Positions 1 through 8,078 of a stretch of DNA of 8,330 nt are shown here, in pieces; the stretch's first letter is position 1; each line of letters begins with the position of its first letter. The stretch is from Victivallales bacterium Lenti_02 (GTDB taxonomy: Bacteria; Verrucomicrobiota; Lentisphaeria; Oligosphaerales; Lenti-02). The position numbers and the translations under genes are program-made. The DNA is taken from NCBI GenBank assembly GCA_001603055.1, contig LVAZ01000411.1, positions 1 through 8,330 of the forward strand. The letters are read 5' to 3'. Under the pieces are notes generated by a model. It was given only the letters and a program-made list of their open reading frames with translations. It did not search any database and was not told the DNA's origin.

Positions 1-1
1 G

Positions 2-73
2 GACGCGCCCAAGCCCGAAGCGCCCAAGCCCGAAGAGGCCAAGGACGCGCCCAAGCCCGAGAAGGCGAAGTAG
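2..73 (+). CDS. C-terminal end of a Lys/Pro/Glu/Ala-rich protein (5' partial)
   Basis: Only the last 23 codons and a TAG stop are in the window, so the function cannot be named. The frame was chosen because it gives a coherent low-complexity tail containing three copies of the pentapeptide APKPE (codons at 5-19, 20-34 and 47-61), separated by EAKD, and ending in KAK. The other two frames give Arg/Gln-rich text of the kind expected from a shadow frame. Charged Pro/Lys/Glu tails like this are common, disordered C-terminal extensions on ribosomal proteins, translation factors, secreted or cell-envelope proteins, and they do not identify a family. The gene reads toward the histidine kinase, 106 bp away, and could be co-transcribed with it. 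Confidence 0.6.
   Translation, partial: DAPKPEAPKPEEAKDAPKPEKAK
5..61 (+). repeat. 15-bp coding repeat (three copies, two in exact tandem)
   Basis: The unit gcgcccaagcccgaa occurs at 5-19 and 20-34 without a mismatch, and again at 47-61 with a final a-to-g change that keeps the Glu codon. It encodes APKPE. Near-identity at the DNA level points to recent slippage or duplication, so copy number may vary between strains. More copies may lie left of the window. Confidence 0.75.
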
Positions 74-146
74 TCCACCCTCCCTATCCGTCCCCGCCCC
101 GGTGGCGGACGCGCGGCGGAACGGAGTGCCATCGTCTTGCATGCCG

Positions 147-160
147 CCCTCGCCCGAGGG
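147..160. repeat. Perfect 6-bp dyad upstream of the histidine kinase
   Basis: CCCTCG, two bases, then CGAGGG form a perfect inverted repeat. It ends 6 bp before the GGAG ribosome-binding site of the kinase gene. It could be a small operator or a short leader hairpin, although a 2-base loop is sterically poor for RNA. The rest of the 74-179 gap has no good sigma-70 promoter that I can see. Confidence 0.35.
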
Positions 161-166
161 ATAGCC

Positions 167-170
167 GGAG
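167..170 (+). promoter_or_regulatory. Ribosome-binding site of the histidine kinase
   Basis: GGAG lies 9 bases before the ATG at 180. This spacing supports that start over any later in-frame Met. The hydrophobic first transmembrane segment begins right after this Met, which agrees. Confidence 0.65.
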
Positions 171-179
171 ACCCCGTCA

Positions 180-2096
180 ATGGGAACGCTGTTCCTGGCC
201 TTTCTGGAACTGACGTTCGTGATGGTGACGCTTCTGCTGTTCCACAGCCTGCGCAAGCAGATCGGGCACGCGGCGTTCTACCTGACGCTGGGGATGTTCT
301 TCATCCTCGGTCAGATCGTCGGTTCCACCAACATCATGGTGGACCCCGGCATCGCCGGGTTCCAGGTCAACCTGGGACATACCGTGCTCATGGCCCCCTA
401 TCTGGTGGCCCTGCTCGTGGTCTACGTGGTGGACGGCACCCTGGCGGCCCAGCGCATGATCCTGGGCTTTCTGGCCGTCATCTTCGGCTTCTACTACATG
501 GCGAACATCATCGCCAACCACTGCGTCGGCCAGGAATCCGAGCTGGGAAGTTTCCTCTACGAGATTTTCACCCACGGCCGTCGTCTGGTCTTCGCCTCCT
601 TCGTCGCCCAGGGGGTGGACCTCTTCATCCTCCCCATCCTCTTCCAGATTTTCCACAACCGGCGGGCGCGGCTCTTCTTCTCCGTCTTCGGCACCCTTGT
701 CTTCACCCAGGTGATCGACTCCTTCCTCTTCCAGCTCTGCGCCTATCCGAATCTCGAGGGCTGGTGGGCCATGCTCCGCGAAACCTTTTTCGCCCGGGGC
801 CTCGCTCTGCTCTGGCTGAGCGTCCTCTGCACCTTCTACCTGCGCTTCCATGAAACCGAAGCCATCGGCAAACGCCGCCCCCTCGATATCGTCCTCGATT
901 TCTTCGGCGGCTACGGGCGCTCCCAGGAACTCCAGCGCCACTTGGCCGAATGGGAGGGACGCTACCGCCTCGTCGTCGAGAACAGCAGCGACCTCATTTT
1001 CCTGGTCGATGCCCAGGGCAATCTCCTCAACGCCAACGAAGGCGCCATGCGCGCGCTGGGTGCCAAACGCTTCCGCGACTGCCCCCTCGCCTTCGCCGAC
1101 TTCGTGCGGGAAGGCGAGGAGGCGCTCCAGTGGGATGCCTTCTGGACCTCCTTGGCCGGCAATGGCGCGGCCGAATCGCCGAATCCGAAAACCGCCCATC
1201 GGGAATGGACGGCGGAAGGCGCCGACGGGCAGACGCTGGAACTGGACGCGGCGGCCACCAGCGCCAATCTGAACGAGAAGCCGGTGGCCGTGATCGTCGC
1301 CCGCGACATCACCCAGCGCCGCGCCCTCGAACGCGAGCGCGAGCATCTGGCCCAGCAACTGGTCCATTCCCAGCGCATGGAAGCGGTGGGCCAGCTCGCG
1401 GGCGGAGTGGCCCACGACTTCAACAACATGCTCCACACCATCCGCTGCAGCCTCGAACGCATCCGCACCTATCCTCCCCCCAAGTCCGAAGTCCAGGACG
1501 CCATGCTGGGCAACATCGAGACGGCCACCTCCCGCGCCGCCGAACTGACCCAGCAACTCCTCGGCTTCGCCCGCAAGGGCAAATACACCATCGCCGCCGT
1601 GGATGTGGCGAACCTGCTCGAAAGCGTCCGCAGCCTCTTCGCCCCGCTGGCGAAGCAGAACATCGAGCTGAAACTGGTCCTGGCCCCCGACCGCATGCTG
1701 GTCCGGGGCGACGAAACCCAGCTCCAGCAGGTCCTGATGAACCTTCTGCTGAACGCCCGCGACGCCATCGGCGAGCAAGGACGCCCGGACGGGCGCATCG
1801 TCCTCCGCGCCGAACCCGCCGCCGAATTCACCCCCGGCTGGACCCAGCGCCCGGAAACAGCCGGCCCCTGCGAGCACTACATCTGCATCCGCCTGCGCGA
1901 CAACGGCTGCGGCATCCACGAAGCGATACGAGGCCAGGTGTTCGAACCCTTCTTCACCACCAAGGCCGTGGGCCAGGGCACCGGCATGGGGCTGGCCATG
2001 GCCTACGGCTGCATCGTCAACCACCAGGGCTGGATCCACCTCGAAAGCGAACCCGGCAAAGGCGCCGAGTTCTTCCTCTTCCTCCCCCGCCAGTAG
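180..2096 (+). CDS. Membrane PAS sensor histidine kinase with a transporter-like 7-TM N-terminus
   Basis: This 638-residue protein is a hybrid of a polytopic membrane sensor and a cytoplasmic kinase core. About seven hydrophobic segments lie at roughly 3-24, 31-50, 67-86, 92-112, 136-157, 165-187 and 203-222. A PAS domain follows at about 256-376, then a short helical linker. The HisKA dimerisation domain has the phospho-acceptor H412 in AHDFNN (411-416). The HATPase_c domain shows the N box (NLLLNARDAI, 521-530), G1 box (DNGCG, 574-578), F box (FEPFFTTK, 588-595) and G2 box (TGMGLAMAYG, 601-610), so it should be active. There is no receiver domain and no response regulator in the window, so the phosphotransfer partner is unknown. 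The membrane part does not look like a simple two-TM periplasmic sensor. Its layout, and pieces such as GFQVN at 60-64, RRLVFASF at 134-141 and TQVIDSFLF at 176-184, remind me of the VUT/YhhQ queuosine-precursor transporter family. That likeness is from memory and untested. The gene ends 7 bp from the convergent uvrB stop. Confidence 0.9.
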   Translation: MGTLFLAFLELTFVMVTLLLFHSLRKQIGHAAFYLTLGMFFILGQIVGSTNIMVDPGIAGFQVNLGHTVLMAPYLVALLVVYVVDGTLAAQRMILGFLAVIFGFYYMANIIANHCVGQESELGSFLYEIFTHGRRLVFASFVAQGVDLFILPILFQIFHNRRARLFFSVFGTLVFTQVIDSFLFQLCAYPNLEGWWAMLRETFFARGLALLWLSVLCTFYLRFHETEAIGKRRPLDIVLDFFGGYGRSQELQRHLAEWEGRYRLVVENSSDLIFLVDAQGNLLNANEGAMRALGAKRFRDCPLAFADFVREGEEALQWDAFWTSLAGNGAAESPNPKTAHREWTAEGADGQTLELDAAATSANLNEKPVAVIVARDITQRRALEREREHLAQQLVHSQRMEAVGQLAGGVAHDFNNMLHTIRCSLERIRTYPPPKSEVQDAMLGNIETATSRAAELTQQLLGFARKGKYTIAAVDVANLLESVRSLFAPLAKQNIELKLVLAPDRMLVRGDETQLQQVLMNLLLNARDAIGEQGRPDGRIVLRAEPAAEFTPGWTQRPETAGPCEHYICIRLRDNGCGIHEAIRGQVFEPFFTTKAVGQGTGMGLAMAYGCIVNHQGWIHLESEPGKGAEFFLFLPRQ

Positions 2097-2103
2097 AAAC
2101 CGG

Positions 2104-4062
<1,959 letters not shown>

Positions 4063-4072
4063 GATGAGGCCC

Positions 4073-4107
4073 AAAAAACGAAGGGCCGGCGGACGGCCGA
4101 CCCTTCG
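4073..4107 (-). terminator. Rho-independent terminator of the secreted-protein gene
   Basis: Read on the minus strand, a 12-bp stem (CGAAGGGTCGGC pairing with GCCGGCCCTTCG, one G-U wobble) encloses the 5-base loop CGTCC and is followed at once by six T. The wobble pairs only in the minus-strand RNA; the plus strand would have an A-C mismatch, which fixes the direction. It lies 41 bp after the stop codon at 4148. A second, shorter perfect hairpin (4123-4139, 6-bp stem, 5-base loop) sits between the stop and this terminator, with an A-tract on its 5' side in the minus-strand RNA. The U-tract ends 10 bases before the uvrB ATG, so the terminator also forms the uvrB leader. Confidence 0.85.
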
Positions 4108-4147
4108 CACGTTCAACACAGCCCGGCCTCGGCGGCCGGTTTTCCAG

Positions 4148-5113
4148 TTACTTCTGGATGGGACGGATCATCAGGGGCAGGCCCCCGGCGATGTCGGCCA
4201 CTTCATAGCCGGCCTTCGCCAGACCTTCCTTGCCGTCCTTCACCTCGTCGCAGACCTTGCCCACGCCGGCCTTCTGCGCGCGCTCGTTGATCAGGGCGCC
4301 AATCATCAGCGGCTCGGCGGTGAACCAGACCAGGCGTTCCGGCGGAATCGGCTCCGCCTTGCTGTCCGCGATGCCGAACACCGCCTCGCTGTGGCCGATC
4401 TGCTCGCGCACCTTGTCGGATACCGGAACAAAGGGGGCCAGGAATTTGCCGAGTTCCGCCTCGACGTCGATGGCCAGCGGATCGCGGCGATTCATCAGGG
4501 TGCGGGCGAAGGCGGCGCCGAGGGCGCTGCTGGGCAGGTCCTCGGGGGTACACTGCCAATACTTGCCCTCGATCAGCGCCTGCATATCCTCGGCCGACTC
4601 GACCACCTTGGCCAACCCGTATTCGCGGCCGCGCTCGATGCAGTAGGTGTCGTAGAGAGCCAACTGAATCTGGTACTCGGGATTCCGGAAGGGCCGGGCG
4701 AGGGGGTTGCGGTAGGGACGGTTCGCATAGCGCTCCTCCAGCGGACGACCCAGCCCCTTCCAGTAGTCCTTGTCGCTCTGAGCGGCCAGAACCTTGTTGG
4801 CGGTGTAGAGGAAATGGCGCAGATCGATGACTCCGCCGTAGCAGGTCACGATGTAGCGGGCCGAAATCGGATTCTGGCCCGGCTGGTACATGTTGAGGTC
4901 GCTGCGCCAGGCGGCAAGACGGGCTTCGAGGGAGGCGGCACCCTTCCACCCAGGCCCCTGCATGGTCCCCCGCAGCGAACGGACAAAGGCATAGTCGGCC
5001 GGCGGGAACTGGGCCTTCTCTTCCTCGGCCCGGACAAGGGCGGCGGACAGACTCCCCACGAAACAGCAGACGACGAGACTCTTGAACAGGCTCTTACCGA
5101 AACGTGCGCTCAT
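4148..5113 (-). CDS. Secreted protein of unknown function, possibly DUF4056-like
   Basis: I do not recognise this 321-residue protein with confidence. It opens with a Sec signal peptide: basic MSARFGKSLFK, a hydrophobic core at about 12-25, and a plausible signal peptidase I site after VRA (residue 29), so it should be periplasmic or extracellular. Two Cys in the core (16, 17) do not form a good lipobox. The mature part has four Cys (91, 158, 188, 288), possibly disulfide-bonded. Two stretches look conserved: RYIVTCYGGVIDLRHFLYTA at 86-105 and CTPEDLPSSALGA at 188-200. Both recall, from memory, the DUF4056 pattern of a C-x-G-(F/V)-(I/L)-D-x-x-H segment followed by SPEDLxSNxLG. No catalytic triad or known enzyme motif is visible. 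The start is fixed by a near-perfect ribosome-binding site; the longer reading frame from 5287 crosses a likely promoter. The gene is monocistronic by its signals: its own promoter upstream and a strong terminator downstream. Confidence 0.8.
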   Translation of the reverse strand: MSARFGKSLFKSLVVCCFVGSLSAALVRAEEEKAQFPPADYAFVRSLRGTMQGPGWKGAASLEARLAAWRSDLNMYQPGQNPISARYIVTCYGGVIDLRHFLYTANKVLAAQSDKDYWKGLGRPLEERYANRPYRNPLARPFRNPEYQIQLALYDTYCIERGREYGLAKVVESAEDMQALIEGKYWQCTPEDLPSSALGAAFARTLMNRRDPLAIDVEAELGKFLAPFVPVSDKVREQIGHSEAVFGIADSKAEPIPPERLVWFTAEPLMIGALINERAQKAGVGKVCDEVKDGKEGLAKAGYEVADIAGGLPLMIRPIQK

Positions 5114-5120
5114 CTTCGTA

Positions 5121-5128
5121 CACCTCCT
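5121..5128 (-). promoter_or_regulatory. Strong ribosome-binding site of the secreted-protein gene
   Basis: AGGAGGTG on the minus strand matches the anti-Shine-Dalgarno almost completely, with GGAGG 9 bases before the ATG at 5113. It decides the start and implies high translation. Confidence 0.85.
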
Positions 5129-5139
5129 GGAGTTGGCGA

Positions 5140-5153
5140 CCACCACATGGTGG
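5140..5153. repeat. Perfect 6-bp dyad in the leader of the secreted-protein gene
   Basis: CCACCA, two bases, then TGGTGG form a perfect inverted repeat 11 bp upstream of the ribosome-binding site. It may be an operator half-site pair or a small leader hairpin. It has the same 6-2-6 geometry as the dyad at 147-160, but a different sequence. Confidence 0.4.
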
Positions 5154-5245
5154 GTAGGAGCGGAACACGGCTGGGAACAAAAAACGTCGGGGAAAAACGA
5201 AGGGATGAAAGGGGGCGAGCAGGGCGGGAACCCCACTTCGGGCAT

Positions 5246-5274
5246 AACATACCACATATTCGGAAAACGTGCAA
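5246..5274 (-). promoter_or_regulatory. Candidate sigma-70 promoter of the secreted-protein gene
   Basis: On the minus strand TTGCAC (-35, 5269-5274) and TATGTT (-10, 5246-5251) are 17 bases apart. A TG one base before the -10 makes it an extended -10 element. This is the most AT-rich patch of the 216-bp gap between the aminotransferase stop and the ATG at 5113. The predicted leader would be about 125 bases and includes T-rich stretches and the dyad at 5140-5153. No convincing terminator for the upstream aminotransferase gene is visible in this gap. Confidence 0.55.
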
Positions 5275-5329
5275 CGGAGAAACCCACTCAAACCCATTCT
5301 AGTTCGGGGCTGGCGAACGCAGGACCGCT

Positions 5330-6610
5330 TCAACCCGCCTGAGCCAGGCGCTGGATGGCATCCGGCCGGGCCATGACCTTGCGCAGACCAGCCACGAAAA
5401 GCTCCATGAGTTCCATCGTGTTGGGAGGATACACTCCGCCCAGATACGCATGCTCGGCGATAAATCTGAGGGTTTCGGGGTAGTCCTCGCCCCGGTAGCG
5501 TATCTGCTTGCCGTAGAGGGCGCAGTTCCAGGGACAGCCCTTGCCGTAGCCCTCCATGTCCTGGAAGACCGACTGGGCGGGGACGGGAACCCGTTGCCAC
5601 TGCCCCAGCGAAATGCCCTCGGCCGCCAGCGCCTTCTGCACCGCCGCCTTGAAGACGGGGACGGGCAGATCCAGCCCCAGTTCCTCGGGCCGGAAGCGCA
5701 CGATGTAGCTGAAGTACACCGGCTCGCGGCCCGGCGGGGTGGCCGGTCCCTTGAGACCGGGAATCTCCGCCAGCGCGGCGGTGAGATACTGGGCGAACTC
5801 GAGGCGCCGGGCGTTGTTCTCGGGCAGATGGCGGAGCTGCGAGCGGCAGAAGGCGTTGATGAATTCGTGCTGGCGGTACATCCAGCCCAGCCCGTAGGCG
5901 TTGTATTCCCGCTCCTGGCCGTGGACCAGCACCTCGCCGAACTGGCGCAGCATGTCGGCCACGCGGAACGCCTCGTCGTTGTTGGTCACGAACAGGCCGC
6001 CCTCGCCGCTCGACAGGTTCTTCGAGCGGTTGGTGCTGAAGCCGCAGGTGTCCTCGATGGTGCCCACCTTGCGCCCGTTCACCGCCGCGCCATGGGCCTG
6101 GCAGGCGTCGCCGATCACCAGCAGCTTGTGCTTCCGGGCGATCGCCATGATCCGGTCCATGTCCGCCGGCATGCCGTGGATGTGGACCGGGAAAAGAGCC
6201 TTGGTCCGGTCCGTGATCGCCGCCTCGATCTTGTCCGGATCGAGACAGAAGGACACCGGATCGATATCGACGAAGATCGGGATCGCGTTGTGGTGGAGCA
6301 CCGCCGCCGCCGTGCTCCAGTAGGTGAAGGCGGGCACGATGACCTCGTCGCCCGGCCCGATGCCCAGCGCGGCGATGGCCATGTGCAGGGCCGAGGTGCC
6401 GCTGTTGGTGACCAGGCAGTGCTTGACCCCGAGAAACTCGGCGAACTCGCGCTGCAGGGCCACCGCGTTGGGGGCCGAGGTGCCGTGCAGGATATTCGAG
6501 TCGAACACCGCCATCACCGCGTCCCGGTCCTCCTGCGTCAGCGGAGGCCAAGTCTTCACCATCCCCGCCGGCACCGTCCGGGGACCGCCGAATACCGCCA
6601 GTTCCTGCAT
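5330..6610 (-). CDS. DegT/DnrJ/EryC1/StrS family PLP-dependent aminotransferase
   Basis: This 426-residue fold-type I enzyme belongs to the family that transfers an amino group to keto-sugars, keto-inositols and related carbocycles, with the PLP held on a lysine. The start reads MQELAVFGGPRTVP, as is usual for stand-alone members. NSGTSALH (69-76) forms the cofactor phosphate pocket. GDACQAHGA (167-175) supplies the Asp that pairs with the pyridine nitrogen (D168) and Q171. The Schiff-base lysine is K197 in RSKNLSSGEGG. HGMPADMD, the usual loop motif, lies at about 145-152. The C-terminal part carries a CPWNC motif (359-363) in YGKGCPWNCALYG, common to a subgroup. No sugar-nucleotide, dehydrogenase or glycosyltransferase genes are nearby, so the substrate cannot be inferred. 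Two upstream in-frame Met codons (6652, 6691) exist, but only the ATG at 6610 has a good ribosome-binding site and matches family starts. It follows phoH by 87 bp. Confidence 0.92.
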   Translation of the reverse strand: MQELAVFGGPRTVPAGMVKTWPPLTQEDRDAVMAVFDSNILHGTSAPNAVALQREFAEFLGVKHCLVTNSGTSALHMAIAALGIGPGDEVIVPAFTYWSTAAAVLHHNAIPIFVDIDPVSFCLDPDKIEAAITDRTKALFPVHIHGMPADMDRIMAIARKHKLLVIGDACQAHGAAVNGRKVGTIEDTCGFSTNRSKNLSSGEGGLFVTNNDEAFRVADMLRQFGEVLVHGQEREYNAYGLGWMYRQHEFINAFCRSQLRHLPENNARRLEFAQYLTAALAEIPGLKGPATPPGREPVYFSYIVRFRPEELGLDLPVPVFKAAVQKALAAEGISLGQWQRVPVPAQSVFQDMEGYGKGCPWNCALYGKQIRYRGEDYPETLRFIAEHAYLGGVYPPNTMELMELFVAGLRKVMARPDAIQRLAQAG

Positions 6611-6618
6611 TGCCGTGA

Positions 6619-6622
6619 CTCC
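6619..6622 (-). promoter_or_regulatory. Ribosome-binding site of the aminotransferase gene
   Basis: GGAG on the minus strand lies 8 bases before the ATG at 6610. The upstream candidate starts at 6652 and 6691 lack a comparable site, so this sets the start. Confidence 0.65.
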
Positions 6623-6663
6623 GTCGCTAGCCTGTGGAAAAGGAATATCCATCCCGATTCCCA

Positions 6664-6691
6664 ACTGTAGACGGTCCGCGGCAGGACGCAA
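6664..6691 (-). promoter_or_regulatory. Possible promoter of the aminotransferase gene
   Basis: Minus-strand TTGCGT (6686-6691) and TACAGT (6664-6669) are separated by 16 bases, with transcription expected to begin near 6657 and a leader of about 47 bases. The matches to consensus are moderate (3/6 and 4/6), so co-transcription with phoH remains possible. Confidence 0.3.
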
Positions 6692-6697
6692 CCGCCG

Positions 6698-7978
6698 CTA
6701 GAGCAGATTCGCCGCCGTCTCGGCCAGCTCGCTGCGTTCGCCCTTCACCAGGGTGATGTGGGCGGACAGACGGCTCTCCCGGAAGCGGTCCACCAGGGCG
6801 ATCAGCCCGTTCGAGTGGAAATCCACATAGGGATTGTCGATCTGGTGCGGATCGCCGGTGACGACGATCTTGCTGCCCGCGCCGACCCGGGTGATGGCCG
6901 TCTTCACCTCGAGCGGGGTCAGATTCTGGGCCTCGTCGATGATGATGAACTGATTGGGAATGCTGCGCCCGCGGATATAGGTCAGGGGCTCGACCCGGAT
7001 TTCGTCGCACTCGCGGATGTCGTTCGGCAGAATGCGCGAGGGCTGCTTGCGGTCCTCGCTGCGGATCAGCTCGATGGCGTCGTAGACGGGCTGCATCCAG
7101 GGGCGCATCTTGTCGTCCAGCCCGCCGGGCAGATAGCCGAGATCGCGGCTGACCGCGATGGTCGGGCGGAACACCAGCAGGCGGTGGAACTTGTTGTCGG
7201 CGAAGACCTGGTGCAGACCGGCGGCGATGGCCAGCAGGGTCTTCCCCGTGCCCGCCTTCCCGGCGAGGGTGACGAGGCGGACGCTGTCGTCGAGCAGCGC
7301 GTCGATGGCGAAGGTCTGCTGGAGATTGACTCCCCGGATGCCGCAGACCGTGCGGGTGCTGCCGATCAGCGGCCAGACCATGCCCCCCTGCGCGTCCACC
7401 TTGCCCGCGCAGGCGTGCCGGGAGTCGGCCGGATCGCGCAGCATCACATACTCATGGGGAAGCAGGCGCACGGAGGTCGGCCGCACCCCGTGCCCGCCGC
7501 GCAGGGCGGCCACCACATTCGGCTCGGCCTCGATCTCGTGCCAGCCCTGGTACTCGTCCGTGTCCGAGCCCGGATTGTCCTCGTAGTCGCGCACCTCGAT
7601 GCCCAGGGTGTCGGCCTTGATCCGCAGGTTCACGTTCTTGCTCACCACCACGACCGGCTCGTCCCGCTCCAGCATCTCGCGGGCGATCTGCAGGACGCTG
7701 TCGCCGGCATTGCGCCAATGGCGCGGACCATGCACCACCCGGAGGCGTCCCCCCGACTCCAGGGCCACGCCCTCGCCCAGGGACCCGGCGACCCGCAGCT
7801 CGTCCAGAGCCCGCGCCGCCCGCCGCGAATTCCGACCCGATTCCGTGGTGTCGTGCTTGAAACGGTCGATTTCCTCGATCACCTCCATCGGAATCAGCAC
7901 GGTGGCGTCGCCGAACTGGAAGATCGCATCGGGGTCGTAGAGCAGTACATTGGTGTCGAGAACGATGCTCGTCGGCAT
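6698..7978 (-). CDS. PIN-PhoH family ATPase (PhoH2/YlaK type)
   Basis: This 426-residue cytoplasmic protein fuses an N-terminal PIN ribonuclease-like domain (about 1-135) to a C-terminal PhoH P-loop ATPase domain (about 215-426). Characterised relatives are sequence-biased RNA helicases/nucleases linked to RNA turnover. The PIN part opens with VLDTNVLLYDP (6-16, metal-binding D8), has IPMEVIEEID (29-38) and GDSVLQIA (92-99). At the fourth usual acidic site it reads VSKNVNLRIKA (112-122), with N115 where Asp is common. The PhoH part has Walker A GKAGTGKT (240-247), RPT (271-273), GYLPGGLDDKM (281-291), Walker B IIIDEAQN (345-352) and TGDPHQID (374-381), all intact. The ATG at 7978 is chosen because it has an AAGGAG site 7 bases upstream and gives the normal N-terminus; a longer frame from 8323 would overlap folP. 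It is divergent from folP, with a 100-bp gap. Confidence 0.93.
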   Translation of the reverse strand: MPTSIVLDTNVLLYDPDAIFQFGDATVLIPMEVIEEIDRFKHDTTESGRNSRRAARALDELRVAGSLGEGVALESGGRLRVVHGPRHWRNAGDSVLQIAREMLERDEPVVVVSKNVNLRIKADTLGIEVRDYEDNPGSDTDEYQGWHEIEAEPNVVAALRGGHGVRPTSVRLLPHEYVMLRDPADSRHACAGKVDAQGGMVWPLIGSTRTVCGIRGVNLQQTFAIDALLDDSVRLVTLAGKAGTGKTLLAIAAGLHQVFADNKFHRLLVFRPTIAVSRDLGYLPGGLDDKMRPWMQPVYDAIELIRSEDRKQPSRILPNDIRECDEIRVEPLTYIRGRSIPNQFIIIDEAQNLTPLEVKTAITRVGAGSKIVVTGDPHQIDNPYVDFHSNGLIALVDRFRESRLSAHITLVKGERSELAETAANLL

Positions 7979-8019
7979 CCGGAGTCTCCTTCTGGCCTTG
8001 CGGCCCGCTGGTTCTCCGG
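7979..8019 (-). promoter_or_regulatory. phoH leader with ribosome-binding site and nested inverted repeats
   Basis: The ribosome-binding site AAGGAG is at 7986-7991, 7 bases from the ATG. Around it, minus-strand CCGGAG (8014-8019) can pair with CTCCGG (7979-7984) directly before the ATG. Inside, GGCC (8002-8005) pairs with GGCC (7994-7997) around a GCAA tetraloop. The Shine-Dalgarno lies between the inner hairpin and the outer arm. The ribosome-binding site is certain enough; a regulatory fold is conjecture. I see no clear -10/-35 pair for phoH or folP in the 100-bp divergent gap. Confidence 0.5.
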
Positions 8020-8078
8020 AAGCATAGCCGACCAAGGGCCGGATTCCCACCCGACACCAAGAGAGACTGTGCCTGCCC

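Noticed and set aside
90..110. Hairpin GTCC..GCC / GGCGGAC as a terminator of the first gene
   Set aside because: The stem has a 2-base bulge and is followed by GCGCGG, not a T-tract.
137..165. TTGCAT-17-GATAGC as a promoter for the kinase
   Set aside because: Transcription would begin after the ribosome-binding site at 167-170, and the -10 matches only 3 of 6 bases.
4063..4119. UvrB start at 4119 (19 extra residues)
   Set aside because: The extra codons are the terminator stem-loop and T-tract, and UvrB proteins start close to the MDSFKLHAEY segment.
4123..4143. Plus-strand terminator (CCGGCC hairpin followed by TTTT)
   Set aside because: No plus-strand gene lies upstream to be terminated, and the T-tract is short. 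It is more likely an accessory hairpin of the minus-strand terminator region.
5114..5287. 58-residue N-terminal extension of the secreted protein
   Set aside because: It would bury the signal peptide inside the protein, cross the likely promoter and ignore the near-perfect ribosome-binding site before 5113.
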